Positions 15,828 through 25,659 of a stretch of 64,000 bases of DNA are shown piece by piece. A program made the translations under genes and the position numbers. The DNA comes from Candidatus Terraquivivens tengchongensis (GTDB lineage Archaea > Thermoproteota > Nitrososphaeria_A > Caldarchaeales > Wolframiiraptoraceae). Within the stretch, counting starts at the first letter, position 1. Each line of letters opens with the position of its first letter. The DNA is taken from NCBI GenBank assembly GCA_023268355.1, contig JALNJK010000003.1:124001-188000 (forward strand). The letters are read 5' to 3'. Under the pieces are notes generated by a model that was not told where the DNA came from, searched no databases, and worked only from the letters and a program-made list of their open reading frames with translations.

Positions 15828-16016
15828 ATGACCCGCTACGTGACTGTGAAGATTCCAGAGGAGATAGGTCTTCAAATAGACAGAATATTGTACAAGGCAG
15901 GCTACAGTAGCAGAGCGGAGTTCGTTAAAGATGCCATAAGAAGGTTGTTGGAGAAGTTTAACGAGCAAGAAGCTCAGGCGTACGGGTTGCAACAAACGAA
16001 CGAGAGTCGCATGTAA
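15828..16016 (+). CDS. Ribbon-helix-helix (CopG/MetJ-type) DNA-binding protein
   Basis: A 62-aa protein that starts with the DNA-contacting beta strand RYVTVKIPEEIG. Two helices follow (LQIDRILYKAG and SSRAEFVKDAIRRLLEKF), the standard dimeric ribbon-helix-helix layout. The TATA box ttatatttat (about 15785-15794) lies about 35 nt before the ATG. No toxin gene is beside it, so it is more likely a stand-alone transcription factor. The target is unknown. Confidence 0.85.
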   Translation: MTRYVTVKIPEEIGLQIDRILYKAGYSSRAEFVKDAIRRLLEKFNEQEAQAYGLQQTNESRM

Positions 16017-16125
16017 TCACGCACACCGCTCGTAGAACACAAGAGCCGTCAACCACCCGAGGGTTGTCTGTTTAAGGAAAAAGATATAGATATATATCAA
16101 TAGCCCGAAGTTTTAGTAATCTTGG

Positions 16126-16219
16126 GGGCCGGTGGTCTAGCCTGGTATGACGCCACCCTGACTTAGACTACGGCTACAGGAAGCGGTGGAAATCCCCGGT
16201 TCGAGTCCGGGCCGGCCCA
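16126..16219 (+). tRNA. tRNA-Val (anticodon GAC) with an anticodon-loop intron
   Basis: The acceptor GGGCCGG/CCGGCCC, anticodon stem CCACC/GGTGG and T-arm CCCGG-TTCGAGT-CCGGG are clear. The anticodon loop is 27 nt, so about 20 nt are intronic, probably after position 36 or 37. Within it CTG/CAG (CCTG/CAGG if the stem opens) and TAG/CTA helices with a 3-nt ACT bulge give a relaxed bulge-helix-bulge with a larger 3' bulge. The anticodon is read as GAC. TATA tatatatcaa is about 30 nt upstream. No encoded CCA. Confidence 0.88.
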
Positions 16220-16322
16220 CCTTTAAATGGAATGTGCGATGTTGCACCTATCATGATCTACTTCATTAAGAAGGCTTATGACTTCTTAGGAGACTCGAGG
16301 TTGGATCTACCAAGCTGCGTCT

Positions 16323-17528
16323 TTAAAATCCCTTCATCGTCTGCTCTATTATGCTGTCGATCATCTTCTCTATGTGTTTTGGCAACCCCATAGAAGATAT
16401 GTCCAAGAATCCGCGAACCAAAAGCGACTCGGCCTCGTCCAACCTGAAGCCCCTGGACCTGAGATAGAACAGTTGTTCCTCTGCGATCTTTCCTATCGCG
16501 GCCTCATGCGTAAGCTCAGAGTCAGCATTCTTGGACGTGAGCGATGGTACCGCAGATATCTCCGCTTTATCGCTTAGTATCAGACCCCTGCAGCTTATGT
16601 GACCTTTTGTACCCGGAGCCTCGGATACTATGGATCCCCTGCTTACCAGCTTTGCCCTATCAGTAACGACAGAATTTGTCAAGAGCTCCGCTTTCGAACC
16701 GGGACCCTTTATCGTCACACCACCTCCGAGGTCCACGTTCGATTCTCCTGATAAGTAAATGACGTTATTCGTCGAGATTCTTGAGTTGCTGCCGGCAAGC
16801 ATAGTCATCGGGTAAGATTGTATGCTCTTGACCTCACCCAGCAGGACGTAGTTGTAGAGCATCGTTCCGCCCTCTTCAACGAGCATTCCGGTCCTTGGCC
16901 TTACGTCCATGCCAGGGCCCCACTTATGTACCATGGTAAAGCTGAGCTTTGCGTTTCGCCTTACGTAGATCTCCGTCATGCCTAGGTGCAGGCCCTTCAC
17001 GGACTTTATGTGGTGGGTGCATCCGGTTATTATGTGAGCCTCAGAATTTTCCTCTGCGATTATCAAGTTGTGGATGCACTGTGTAATGCTCGGCGAGTAT
17101 AGAAGGAGGCATGCTTGCACGGGTATGTATACGCGCCTTCCCTCCAAGATTCTTATGAAGTATCCGCCCCTTCTATTCTTTGCCGCAAAGGCTGTATACT
17201 TGTCCTTATAGGGCGATATGAGGTTCCACATGAGCCCCTCGACCCAATCGTACTTCTCAATGGCCTCTTCTATCGTCATCAGCTCCACGTCTTTCTCGAA
17301 CTTCTTCTGTATCGCCTTCAAAAGGACGCTGTGGTCTACCTGAAAGAAGCTGCCGACAGAGTCCTTCCTGGATAAATCTACGCCGACCTCGTATGCCCTC
17401 CTCACGATAGATTCCTCGAGCTTTACCTCTTCTTTTGGTTCCGTGATATAGCTCGAGAGGTCTAGGTCGAGGCCGTAGTCCGCAGGCTTATCTAAAGCTC
17501 TGCTCAGCTCTTCTTCATCGAGATGCAC
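16323..17528 (-). CDS. sufB: Fe-S cluster assembly scaffold, SufB/SufD family
   Basis: A 401-aa member of the SufBD family, which forms the scaffold complex with the ATPase SufC. The central right-handed beta-helix is seen as repeated short strands (for example VDLGGGVTIKGPGSKAELLT and RGSIVSEAPGTKGHISCRGL). The C-terminal helical part carries SELTHEAAIGKIAEEQLFYLRSRG, the conserved SufBD motif. Archaea often have a single SufB-like protein. It overlaps the end of sufC by 25 bp, so the two are coupled. Confidence 0.93.
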   Translation of the reverse strand: MHLDEEELSRALDKPADYGLDLDLSSYITEPKEEVKLEESIVRRAYEVGVDLSRKDSVGSFFQVDHSVLLKAIQKKFEKDVELMTIEEAIEKYDWVEGLMWNLISPYKDKYTAFAAKNRRGGYFIRILEGRRVYIPVQACLLLYSPSITQCIHNLIIAEENSEAHIITGCTHHIKSVKGLHLGMTEIYVRRNAKLSFTMVHKWGPGMDVRPRTGMLVEEGGTMLYNYVLLGEVKSIQSYPMTMLAGSNSRISTNNVIYLSGESNVDLGGGVTIKGPGSKAELLTNSVVTDRAKLVSRGSIVSEAPGTKGHISCRGLILSDKAEISAVPSLTSKNADSELTHEAAIGKIAEEQLFYLRSRGFRLDEAESLLVRGFLDISSMGLPKHIEKMIDSIIEQTMKGF

Positions 17529-18229
17529 TTCTCACACCATCCGTAACCGTTCTTAGATATCTGGTTCAGCATCTCCTCAGGATTTCCGTCGCAAGCTATC
17601 TGTCCCTTGAACATTATATGTGCCCTCACCGGCTTTATGTACCTGAGTATATGGCCATGATGCGTGATTATCAAGGCAGACTTTCCGACCAATAGCTCGG
17701 ACATCGCCCTGCCTATCAACTCTAGGTTTTCGATATCCACACCAGAATCAGGCTCGTCGAATAATAAGAGGTCGGGGTTTAATGCGAAAGCCTGCGCTAA
17801 CTCGCACTTCTTTATCTCCCCTCCAGAGAACCCAACGTTCACGTGCCTGTTAAGTAGGTCCTCGTTTATCCTAAGCTTATCTATAAGCCTCAAGAGACCG
17901 TCGTCCCTAAGCCTTCCGTCGGATATTCTGTTGAGTAGTTCCTTCAGCCTTATGCCATGGAGCTTAGGAGGGTGCTGTAAAGTTGCCGCCATGCCCAGCC
18001 TTATGCGCTCCTCAGTCGGCATTTCCGTTATGTCGATGCCCTTGAAGATTATCCTTCCGCTTATGACCTTGTAGGAGGGATGGCCAAGTATGGCCATGAC
18101 CAGCGAGGACTTTCCGGAGCCGTTAGGGCCGAAGAGCACATGAACCTCACCCTCAGCTATCTCAAGGTTCACGTCGCTAAGGACGAGCCTTTCTCCGACA
18201 GTAACGTAAAGCCTCTCTATTTTTAGCAT
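17504..18229 (-). CDS. sufC: Fe-S cluster assembly ATPase SufC
   Basis: An ABC-type ATPase of 241 aa that drives the Suf scaffold. Walker A is GPNGSGKS (34-41), the signature is FSGGE (134-138) and Walker B ends in LLLFDEPDSGVD with Asp158-Glu159. The H-loop histidine lies in IITHHGHI. An unusual feature is the C-terminal GYGWCEKCISMKKS tail with a CxxC. It leads the sufCB operon; no sufS or sufU is nearby. Confidence 0.95.
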   Translation of the reverse strand: MLKIERLYVTVGERLVLSDVNLEIAEGEVHVLFGPNGSGKSSLVMAILGHPSYKVISGRIIFKGIDITEMPTEERIRLGMAATLQHPPKLHGIRLKELLNRISDGRLRDDGLLRLIDKLRINEDLLNRHVNVGFSGGEIKKCELAQAFALNPDLLLFDEPDSGVDIENLELIGRAMSELLVGKSALIITHHGHILRYIKPVRAHIMFKGQIACDGNPEEMLNQISKNGYGWCEKCISMKKS

Positions 18230-18694
18230 CCGTATTATACTGTTTTCTGTGCTACCTAATTAGGATGGTGTCCAACGCTCGATAAGCCAGTATTACTCCG
18301 TCACAGTCAAGCCCACTCTGCCGTTATTGTGAGCACGACACATGCCTGATTCTGTACCCATGAACAGAGCTCTTACGTTACTTCAAGCTCCGAACGGTTA
18401 TGCGAGCCTTTGACCAAAAAGGATAGCTCATCGCATGTAAGAGGTAACCGATTTACAGTAGCTCGAAAGCATCCCCGCCACAGTTTGGCCGTCCTGCTGT
18501 TCTATGTGAGATTCCACATGTAATACCGTGAAATTCTTGAGGGCGCCTTGAGGTTTTCCTCAAAATTTTCGGCTTCTACGTTCTGATTCCTTGGAATTTT
18601 GTGGATTCTAATCAGTAGAATGTCTCTAGAAACGAGCGGGTTAAATAAAGCGGATTCAAGCATTCGGGCGCAAGTTTGCGAGTGTGATGAGAAA
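18230..18694. other. 465-bp gap holding the promoter of the giant surface protein
   Basis: No gene or RNA is apparent between 18230 and about 18600. A TTGAGG-TTTT-CCTCAA hairpin lies at 18548-18563. The strong TATA-like gttaaataaa at about 18640-18649 predicts a start near 18672, and an SD-like GTGATG (18685-18690) precedes ATG 18695. The remainder may be an upstream control region. Confidence 0.5.
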
Positions 18695-21600
18695 ATGGAT
18701 AATAGAAGTAAAGCTGCAAAAATAACCGCGCTAGCGCTCTTGCTAGCTCTAGTTGCTGCAGTAGTTCTACCAAGCGCCATCTACGTAGCCCGAGCAGAGG
18801 CAGAATACGAAGCATGGCTAAAGGTAGTTACACCAGCATGGGTAGGGACAGGTTACCCGCCTGTATTCCCCAAATATCCATCTACATGGGTTGAAAGATA
18901 CAACCTAACAAAGATCGATTCTAAGGGTGAGCCGACACTCGAGCCGAACGTCGAGGTGATGGTCTACTACCAGACCGTGTCCAACCCGAACCCGACGCCC
19001 TACAGGGTGTTCACGCCCAACGGTACTGGCTTCGTCAAAGTTGCATGGCCTAAGACTTGGGAGAACGTCACGATAGTCGTCAAGGCGAAGAGCTGGTACG
19101 GAGAGAACATAAGGACTTCCTCTAACAGGCTGTACGAGGGAATCATACTTGCGATGATCAAAGTAAACCCGACGGATTACGAGTACGAGCGTATAGGTAT
19201 ACCGACTACTTATGTAGGCAAAAACGTTACCATAAAGATGGACGGTACAATTGGGACCCCTAGTACTCCCTTCAACTTTGCTGAAAATGGCCCCGTTGTG
19301 CTGTGGAAATCTACCGGCGTAGGAGACTTTGCTACTATATACAGCAAGCCCGAGAAGGCATTCGTGACGCAGTGCGCAGTAATATGGATGAAGTTCCACA
19401 CGCACACATGGTACAGCTTGAAGGACAACCTCTCCTATGCCCAGGTAAGGGTATACGACCTGAACTACACGGCCCACGGCGTATCTGCAACGAGCGAGGC
19501 AACGCTCGTGGGCGCTGCAGTAACGCTGGGTAAGGAGGGAATGAGCGCATGGGTTCCGATACCGCTGCAGACGCACCACCTGAAGGCTAGGGTGCCATAC
19601 CACGAAGAGCTAGGTTATGAGGGACGTACCTATCCGCACTTGAACGCAACTGCAAGGGTCTGGTGGGAGACTGTACTCGTAAACCAGACAGACTTCGTCG
19701 CATATAGGGACTTTATGGTATCTGATCCCGATGATGTATGGTCAACTCGTTCAGTAACTGCTCCGTTGAGTTCAGACTTTGACGAAACTATGGTAAACCT
19801 GAACTGTACGGTCTTCTACGCAAAGTTCGGCGCAATAGACCTGGACCCAAGGGTGCAGCATCCAGATTTTGAGGATGCGCTTGTAAAGGCCCAAGTTGTT
19901 ATAGCGTTGACGAAGCAGAAACCTGGTGAGACAAGTCCATCCGTGTACTTTGACATGAACGAGATCGCCCTCACGGGCATAGATGGTTATACGGCGAGCG
20001 TGAGCGGCCCGGCGATTGTTGGTGCGCTGAGCGTATTCAAGGAAAAAGGTTACGTGAGGTTCCCGAATGCCTCGATAGAAGGTGCAACGGTCTACAACCC
20101 GAGGGATGCTAGAAACCTTGCAGAGGCATCAGCGGTACCGTGCGAGAGGATAGTGAACATCAAGGAGCTTAACACGATAAGCCTCGACGACGACAAGGGC
20201 AAGTGGGGAGAGTTCAAGGGCATAGTCGTACAGGTCAAGTGGGGAGGAGGTCCTGCTGAAGCATACGGTGGCGCTCCTGTAACAGTGAACTCGACGTACA
20301 TCGCAAACCCGTACTACGTGGCGCTAAAGAATGCCAGCTGGGTTGATCCATCAAAGACACCGAACGATGCAAGGTTGAATGTTCAGGATGCAGGCGCGAA
20401 AGGAATTGATGAAATACCGGTACTTCCAAATATAATGAGAGCCTACAGGGAAGACGGTCTCTTACTGCTGGAATGCAACGTATTCGACTTGATGATACAG
20501 ATAGTCGATCAGCTCGGCTCGCCGCTTGAACCGCTCTACACGAAGGTCGTGCTGATAAGGCCGAACGGCATTCCATTAGAGTTTGAGGGTTACCCGACGG
20601 AACATGGCATATATGTTCCACCAAGCTATTACGTAGATATTGTGTATTACGATTGGTTAAGCACTAACGGAACGCTATTCATATACCAGCTACCAGGAGA
20701 GATTGGACCGTACGGAATCAAGATATACTACCAGGGCGTACTCGTCTACGAGAACCTGACGCTCATAGGCAAGCTTGTAAGGACCGAGAACCTTTCATTA
20801 GTAACGTCTGTCTACAAGCTGCTAGTTAAGGTAACTGATGCACACGATGAAGGACTCGCCTACACGCCTGTCAAGTACGTGCACCCAACGTACGGGGATG
20901 TGCAGGCTAACACGGCTGATGAAGGCATAATACCGTTACCGAAGGTTCCAGTACCAGTTGGAGAATCTCCGACATTAGTGATCAAGAGCGTATACTGGAA
21001 GGGTGTCTGGGTAACGTTCTTGGACAAGAATGCAATAAAGTATCCAGACGGAACGACAGGTGACGCTCAGCCAGATGGCAGCGTCGCCATAAACATAACC
21101 AAGGCGGGTGCCGTACCGATAATCGTCAGGGCTAAGATAACGGACATCATATTCTACACTTACGACTTCCAGAAGGTCGAGAAGATACCGAACGTCAACA
21201 TAACGATGAGCTGGTGGGGACTGAACATAACGACCGGCAAGATGGTCAAGTTCGTAGAGACGATGGACGGCAACGTAGGAAGGCCTCCGCTTAACGAGAT
21301 GGCATTCGACCAGCAGCCGTACAACACTTCGAAGATAGTCGCCCAGTTCTTCAGGTACAAGATTACATACTTCAAGGATGAAGCCAAGGTCATATTCCAC
21401 CAGATGCCGGCTTTAGACGAGGAGGTTAACAAGCCTTGCATAAACGTAACGACGACGACGAGAGGATGGAAGTGGACTGAAACAGGATATGAAGAAGACT
21501 ACTTTGACTATGCTACACTTGCAACACCAGGCTCGCTACTATGGGACAATCCGGCCACTGCTTCTCATGATGAGGCTCACAACAGGACAGTACTAAGGGT

Positions 21601-24600
21601 ACTGCCTAAGGCACTCAACCCAGACGTCTACTATCCGGACATAATCGCTGCATTGAACTTCAAGGACCTGACGTTCTGCCAGAGGATATCGATAGACCTG
21701 CCGCTCTGGGCTATGGGCTTCAATGTGGTTGCGATAAACGGTGAGGAGTGGCTTGACGGTGCGGAGTTTGCGATCTACAACGACGTGGACGTCATGATGG
21801 ACATAGTCAAGACGAATGCAACGGCTCCGATACAGCTGAGGTCCAAGGTCGATGAGGACAATCCACCGCTCTCCAAGATATGGTGGAACAGCTCCACACC
21901 ATGGGTAAGGGAAGGTGTAGGAAGCGGATACTACTGCGCCGACCTGACGTTCGAGACGGACATGGGCGTTACCGTTGACATGTTCACTTGGTACAGGCCT
22001 GGCGGCGTATGGCCTGAAAACATAGCGCCAAGGCCAGACTTTGTGGCTGCTAACTACACGTTCTACCTGACGCCGAACGCAGCACTGAAGGGTACTTGGG
22101 AGACGAGGACCTCTATGGTGGAGGTTTACACAGATATAAACTCAGAAGAGCCTGTTGAGACAACATACTACATACCGTACATATACGACAAGGAGCTTCT
22201 GAAGGCTCCGCTACCTGTCGGTATCATATCGCTCGAGCTGAAGGACCAGGGCGGCGTAAGGCCGCTGAAGTACGCCTACGTGGAGATAAAGGCGCACTAT
22301 AAGCCGAAACCCATAAGTGATATACAAAGTGCAGCATCTATCACCGGTTTCGAAGTCTACGCAGAGTGGGCAGGAAAGGTTGATGCCGAGGGCAAGGCCA
22401 AGGTAATAGCTCCTACAGCAGGCTACTTGAACTACACTCTGAAGAAAGATGGAGAAGGTCTGTTCAAGACGTTCAACATAACGGTCTACTGGTACTTGAA
22501 CAGCAGCGTCGTCTACGAAGCATACTTCAACCTGACGAAGATGGGATGGAAGGTTGACAGGGTAGCGGTATCTGATGTAGTGCTGTACCACACGATATGC
22601 ACGGACTTCGACAGGGTAGTCAAGGGATTATACGCAGACCTTGCATGGATAAACGTCACGAAGCCTGATGCATACGTCCATCCAGGCATACTGGTGGCCA
22701 ACGACACCGCGAAGACATGGACGCTTGTACCCGTTGATGAGGCAATGGGCAAGAAACCATGGGCTGACGGAAAGCTGGAGCTCAACTTGGTACCGACTGC
22801 CATGAAGTTCAAAGTCTTTGACTACTTCCTGAACAAGTACGTCGAGTGGAACGTAAGCCACCTCTGGAGGGTTGCAGCATGGTACACAGGTCTAGAGAAG
22901 GGTCCAGTAAAGGTTAACGACAAGAGCTACAAGCAGCTGATGTTCGGAAGCGGTACTGACGAGTCGCCGGTCAACTCTGCGGTCTGGGTGATAATAGGCG
23001 CTGCTCCGTTCGACCACACGACGTACAGGTGGACAAGGGAGAGCGGCGACGTAATAAGCGGCTACGCTGTGGATACTAACTTTGGAAAGGTCGGCAGGTA
23101 CACACCAGATGTTGACGATGAGATACCGCTAATCAAATACCTAGAGCCTGCTAAGACAAGAGAAGTAATAGAGGCAACAAGGACTGTGAAGCATGTCGCC
23201 CTGAAGCTGAACGCTACCGACATCGCAGTAAGGGTAGTATGGCAGCAAGGAGAGAACGCAACGGCCACCTACACGACAGGCCCGCTTGTAGGCTGGAACG
23301 TTAAGCTGACGTTCGTGCCGCCATCAGACTACTTAACTGATGCGGAGAGGGAGGCTCTGTGGGCTAAGTGGAAGATAACGTTCGAGGGCAAGACCGACGA
23401 GACCGGAACAGCATGGATAAAGAGTGGTACAACACCGGAGACAGTCATATGGAACGGTAGCAGGATAAAGGCTGGAATGACGAAGGAGGCATCTTGGCTA
23501 GTCGTAAGCCCGCCAGCTTACATGCTGAACGAGAAGGACCCATACTGGCTGAACAACGTCGTGAAGCCTGGAGCTGAGGCACACGGCCTATCCGTATTCA
23601 AGGGAACGCAGGACCCGGCCGCGATGGTCGGCATAGACTTGACGCCAGAGGGATACTTCGCATGGTTGCCAGAACCATCGCTATGGGTTACCGATCCATA
23701 CGAGAGTGCTAAGAGCAGGATATACGACCTCTACGGCCTCCCAGTAGACATGGAGGTCACGAATGAGTGGGGTGCAGGTCTATGGTTGCCTTCAAAGTTC
23801 GGCAAATGGGAAAGGATAGGCGGTGCATGGTACGCAAGTATAAGCGTATGGCCTAACGACCCGAAGACCTCGCAGCACGTACCGTTCTCGCCAGTATTCC
23901 AGTACATGCCAGTAACGGCTAAGATAACGGACTTCAACGGCAGGCCATTACCTGGCGCATTCTTATGGATGGTAGATTCAGTAACTGGCAAGACGGCAGG
24001 CTGGTCTTACGCAGGAAAGGACGGTGTTACTGAGACCGTCTACTTGAGGAAGCCTGAGTGGACTCTGTTGCTGAGGGTCCACTATCTCGGCAGGGATGCT
24101 GAAGGCCACCCAGCATGGCCGTTCAACGCATTCGGAAAGTGGCCGGTAAGCTACTCCAGCGACATTGACGAGACCCAGCCAGGACCTGGAATATTCGGAG
24201 AGCTGGCTAAGAGGGTCAAGGTAACGACGCTGGCTCATGAGTACCACGGCGTGTGGAGGATAAGGCCAGGTGCCCACTGGGACATAATGGCTAAGATCTT
24301 CGACATCAGAGTAAGGCACTACTATGGAGAGGCTAAGCCGATAGAGGTAGACGCAACATTCTACAGGGAGTTCCCAGATAAGGCTAACGGAACTGTCGAG
24401 TTCAAGGCTAAGGAGGTCATAGAGGTCAAGAGGCTGAACAGAGGTACATACGATGAGATAGCAAAGTGGTTAGGCGTCATCGTCGGAAGGAAGAGCTTCG
24501 ACCTTAGCGCTGCTAACGTCGGTACGGTTGCTGGAGAGCTCCAGGTTGCAGTAGGCGACATAAGCGTGGCTGTCAAGGACATAACCGGAAGGGTGCTGAG

Positions 24601-25522
24601 CGATGCAATCGCAAAGTTCGAGGGCGTAGAGCAAAAGCTAACGATACCAGAGGCGATACTCGCGAAGTACAAGCTTGCGAGCGAGGAAGATGCTAAGACT
24701 TTGAAGGCAGTTGGCGCAATCTTCGTGACTAAGCTACCTATACCAACGAACATAAGGTACAGCCTAGACCTATCATGGACCTCGCCTGACTTCGGAACTG
24801 AGGCAAAGGTCTCGATCGTTGACACGGTTGACGGAATCAACGCAAAGAGGGAGATAACGCTACCAGTAGGTGTTGTTACGATCAACGTCGTTGACGCTCA
24901 GGGAAGACCTGTATCAGGAGCTGAGGTATCGTTAGGAGCTGTAAAGGCAAAGACAGATGCCGCAGGAAAGGCTGTCTTCGAGAGCGTACCGCTCGAGAGC
25001 GAAGGCAAGGGCATAGCCTACCAGGTAGTAGTCACACGCGAGGGCGAGGAGGTCTACAAGGCTACTGAAAAATTCTCAACAGCTAAGACCTCGATAACGG
25101 TCATAGGGCAGCTGTTCGACCTCAGCGTGTTGGTGAAGGGTGCCGCAGGTCAAGGCCTGCCATTCGCAACGGTAACGTTGAAGAGGGCAGGCGTGGTGGT
25201 GGGACACTTCACAACTGACGAGGGAGGTGCAGTGACGATACCGAAGCTAGTAGCCGCAGACTATGAGGTCGAGGCAACTTACAAGGGATACACTGGTACG
25301 GTAACAGTATCTAAGGCGGACCTGATGGCTGGTAAGAGGGCTGAGATAACGCTGCCACCGTACATAGAGATAGCTGGCATGCCTCTGACGTTCGCCACGT
25401 TCCTAGCGCTGATAATCGGCATAATCCTGCTGGTCATAGTAATCGTCGTCATAGCATTCGAGTACGTGCGCTGGCGTGGTAGAAGGGTGGGAATATTCCC
25501 ACCTCCGCCACCAAAGAAGTAG
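18695..25522 (+). CDS. Giant secreted, C-terminally anchored surface protein (S-layer candidate)
   Basis: A 2275-aa protein. It begins with a basic segment and a hydrophobic core ending VARAEA, a clear signal peptide. The body is beta-rich and has many N-glycosylation sequons (NxT/NxS). The last 200 residues include carboxypeptidase-regulatory or Ig-like modules, such as TINVVDAQGRPVSGAEVSLG and LPFATVTLKRAGVVVGHFTT. One membrane helix follows (about 2235-2258), then a short basic, proline-rich tail RRVGIFPPPPPKK. The frame opens upstream at 18599, but the TATA box and SD motif support ATG 18695. Codon use is very uniform, as in highly expressed genes. Size, anchoring and isolated strong promoter suggest the main S-layer protein; this is inference. 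Confidence 0.85.
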   Translation: MDNRSKAAKITALALLLALVAAVVLPSAIYVARAEAEYEAWLKVVTPAWVGTGYPPVFPKYPSTWVERYNLTKIDSKGEPTLEPNVEVMVYYQTVSNPNPTPYRVFTPNGTGFVKVAWPKTWENVTIVVKAKSWYGENIRTSSNRLYEGIILAMIKVNPTDYEYERIGIPTTYVGKNVTIKMDGTIGTPSTPFNFAENGPVVLWKSTGVGDFATIYSKPEKAFVTQCAVIWMKFHTHTWYSLKDNLSYAQVRVYDLNYTAHGVSATSEATLVGAAVTLGKEGMSAWVPIPLQTHHLKARVPYHEELGYEGRTYPHLNATARVWWETVLVNQTDFVAYRDFMVSDPDDVWSTRSVTAPLSSDFDETMVNLNCTVFYAKFGAIDLDPRVQHPDFEDALVKAQVVIALTKQKPGETSPSVYFDMNEIALTGIDGYTASVSGPAIVGALSVFKEKGYVRFPNASIEGATVYNPRDARNLAEASAVPCERIVNIKELNTISLDDDKGKWGEFKGIVVQVKWGGGPAEAYGGAPVTVNSTYIANPYYVALKNASWVDPSKTPNDARLNVQDAGAKGIDEIPVLPNIMRAYREDGLLLLECNVFDLMIQIVDQLGSPLEPLYTKVVLIRPNGIPLEFEGYPTEHGIYVPPSYYVDIVYYDWLSTNGTLFIYQLPGEIGPYGIKIYYQGVLVYENLTLIGKLVRTENLSLVTSVYKLLVKVTDAHDEGLAYTPVKYVHPTYGDVQANTADEGIIPLPKVPVPVGESPTLVIKSVYWKGVWVTFLDKNAIKYPDGTTGDAQPDGSVAINITKAGAVPIIVRAKITDIIFYTYDFQKVEKIPNVNITMSWWGLNITTGKMVKFVETMDGNVGRPPLNEMAFDQQPYNTSKIVAQFFRYKITYFKDEAKVIFHQMPALDEEVNKPCINVTTTTRGWKWTETGYEEDYFDYATLATPGSLLWDNPATASHDEAHNRTVLRVLPKALNPDVYYPDIIAALNFKDLTFCQRISIDLPLWAMGFNVVAINGEEWLDGAEFAIYNDVDVMMDIVKTNATAPIQLRSKVDEDNPPLSKIWWNSSTPWVREGVGSGYYCADLTFETDMGVTVDMFTWYRPGGVWPENIAPRPDFVAANYTFYLTPNAALKGTWETRTSMVEVYTDINSEEPVETTYYIPYIYDKELLKAPLPVGIISLELKDQGGVRPLKYAYVEIKAHYKPKPISDIQSAASITGFEVYAEWAGKVDAEGKAKVIAPTAGYLNYTLKKDGEGLFKTFNITVYWYLNSSVVYEAYFNLTKMGWKVDRVAVSDVVLYHTICTDFDRVVKGLYADLAWINVTKPDAYVHPGILVANDTAKTWTLVPVDEAMGKKPWADGKLELNLVPTAMKFKVFDYFLNKYVEWNVSHLWRVAAWYTGLEKGPVKVNDKSYKQLMFGSGTDESPVNSAVWVIIGAAPFDHTTYRWTRESGDVISGYAVDTNFGKVGRYTPDVDDEIPLIKYLEPAKTREVIEATRTVKHVALKLNATDIAVRVVWQQGENATATYTTGPLVGWNVKLTFVPPSDYLTDAEREALWAKWKITFEGKTDETGTAWIKSGTTPETVIWNGSRIKAGMTKEASWLVVSPPAYMLNEKDPYWLNNVVKPGAEAHGLSVFKGTQDPAAMVGIDLTPEGYFAWLPEPSLWVTDPYESAKSRIYDLYGLPVDMEVTNEWGAGLWLPSKFGKWERIGGAWYASISVWPNDPKTSQHVPFSPVFQYMPVTAKITDFNGRPLPGAFLWMVDSVTGKTAGWSYAGKDGVTETVYLRKPEWTLLLRVHYLGRDAEGHPAWPFNAFGKWPVSYSSDIDETQPGPGIFGELAKRVKVTTLAHEYHGVWRIRPGAHWDIMAKIFDIRVRHYYGEAKPIEVDATFYREFPDKANGTVEFKAKEVIEVKRLNRGTYDEIAKWLGVIVGRKSFDLSAANVGTVAGELQVAVGDISVAVKDITGRVLSDAIAKFEGVEQKLTIPEAILAKYKLASEEDAKTLKAVGAIFVTKLPIPTNIRYSLDLSWTSPDFGTEAKVSIVDTVDGINAKREITLPVGVVTINVVDAQGRPVSGAEVSLGAVKAKTDAAGKAVFESVPLESEGKGIAYQVVVTREGEEVYKATEKFSTAKTSITVIGQLFDLSVLVKGAAGQGLPFATVTLKRAGVVVGHFTTDEGGAVTIPKLVAADYEVEATYKGYTGTVTVSKADLMAGKRAEITLPPYIEIAGMPLTFATFLALIIGIILLVIVIVVIAFEYVRWRGRRVGIFPPPPPKK

Positions 25523-25556
25523 GAGCCTGCGGTGCTCCTACAAACTCCTCTTTTTT
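25519..25556 (+). terminator. Strong hairpin-T-tract terminator of the surface protein gene
   Basis: The perfect 8-bp stem GTAGGAGC/GCTCCTAC with a 7-nt loop starts at the gene's own stop codon. A T-rich run (25549-25560) follows about 8-10 nt after the stem. It probably separates this abundant transcript from the next gene. Confidence 0.7.
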
Positions 25557-25659
25557 CTTTATGCAAATCTTATCAAAGTATGGTATCTAGCCGTTTATAT
25601 CACAAAGATTTAGGGAAACGTATTTCTATGGCTAATTTTACAGAGTTGTGATGAATGAG

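Noticed and set aside
15828-16016. Ribbon-helix-helix gene as an antitoxin
   Set aside because: No toxin-like gene follows; the next features are tRNA-Val and suf genes. A lone transcription factor is more likely.
18230-18600. Hidden small RNA or small gene in the gap before the surface protein gene
   Set aside because: I found no C/D or tRNA-like motifs and no convincing short frame on either strand; only a short 6-bp hairpin.
18905-24885. Long antisense reading frames across the giant surface protein gene
   Set aside because: They arise from the strong codon bias of the real gene and have no promoters, ribosome sites or recognisable domains.
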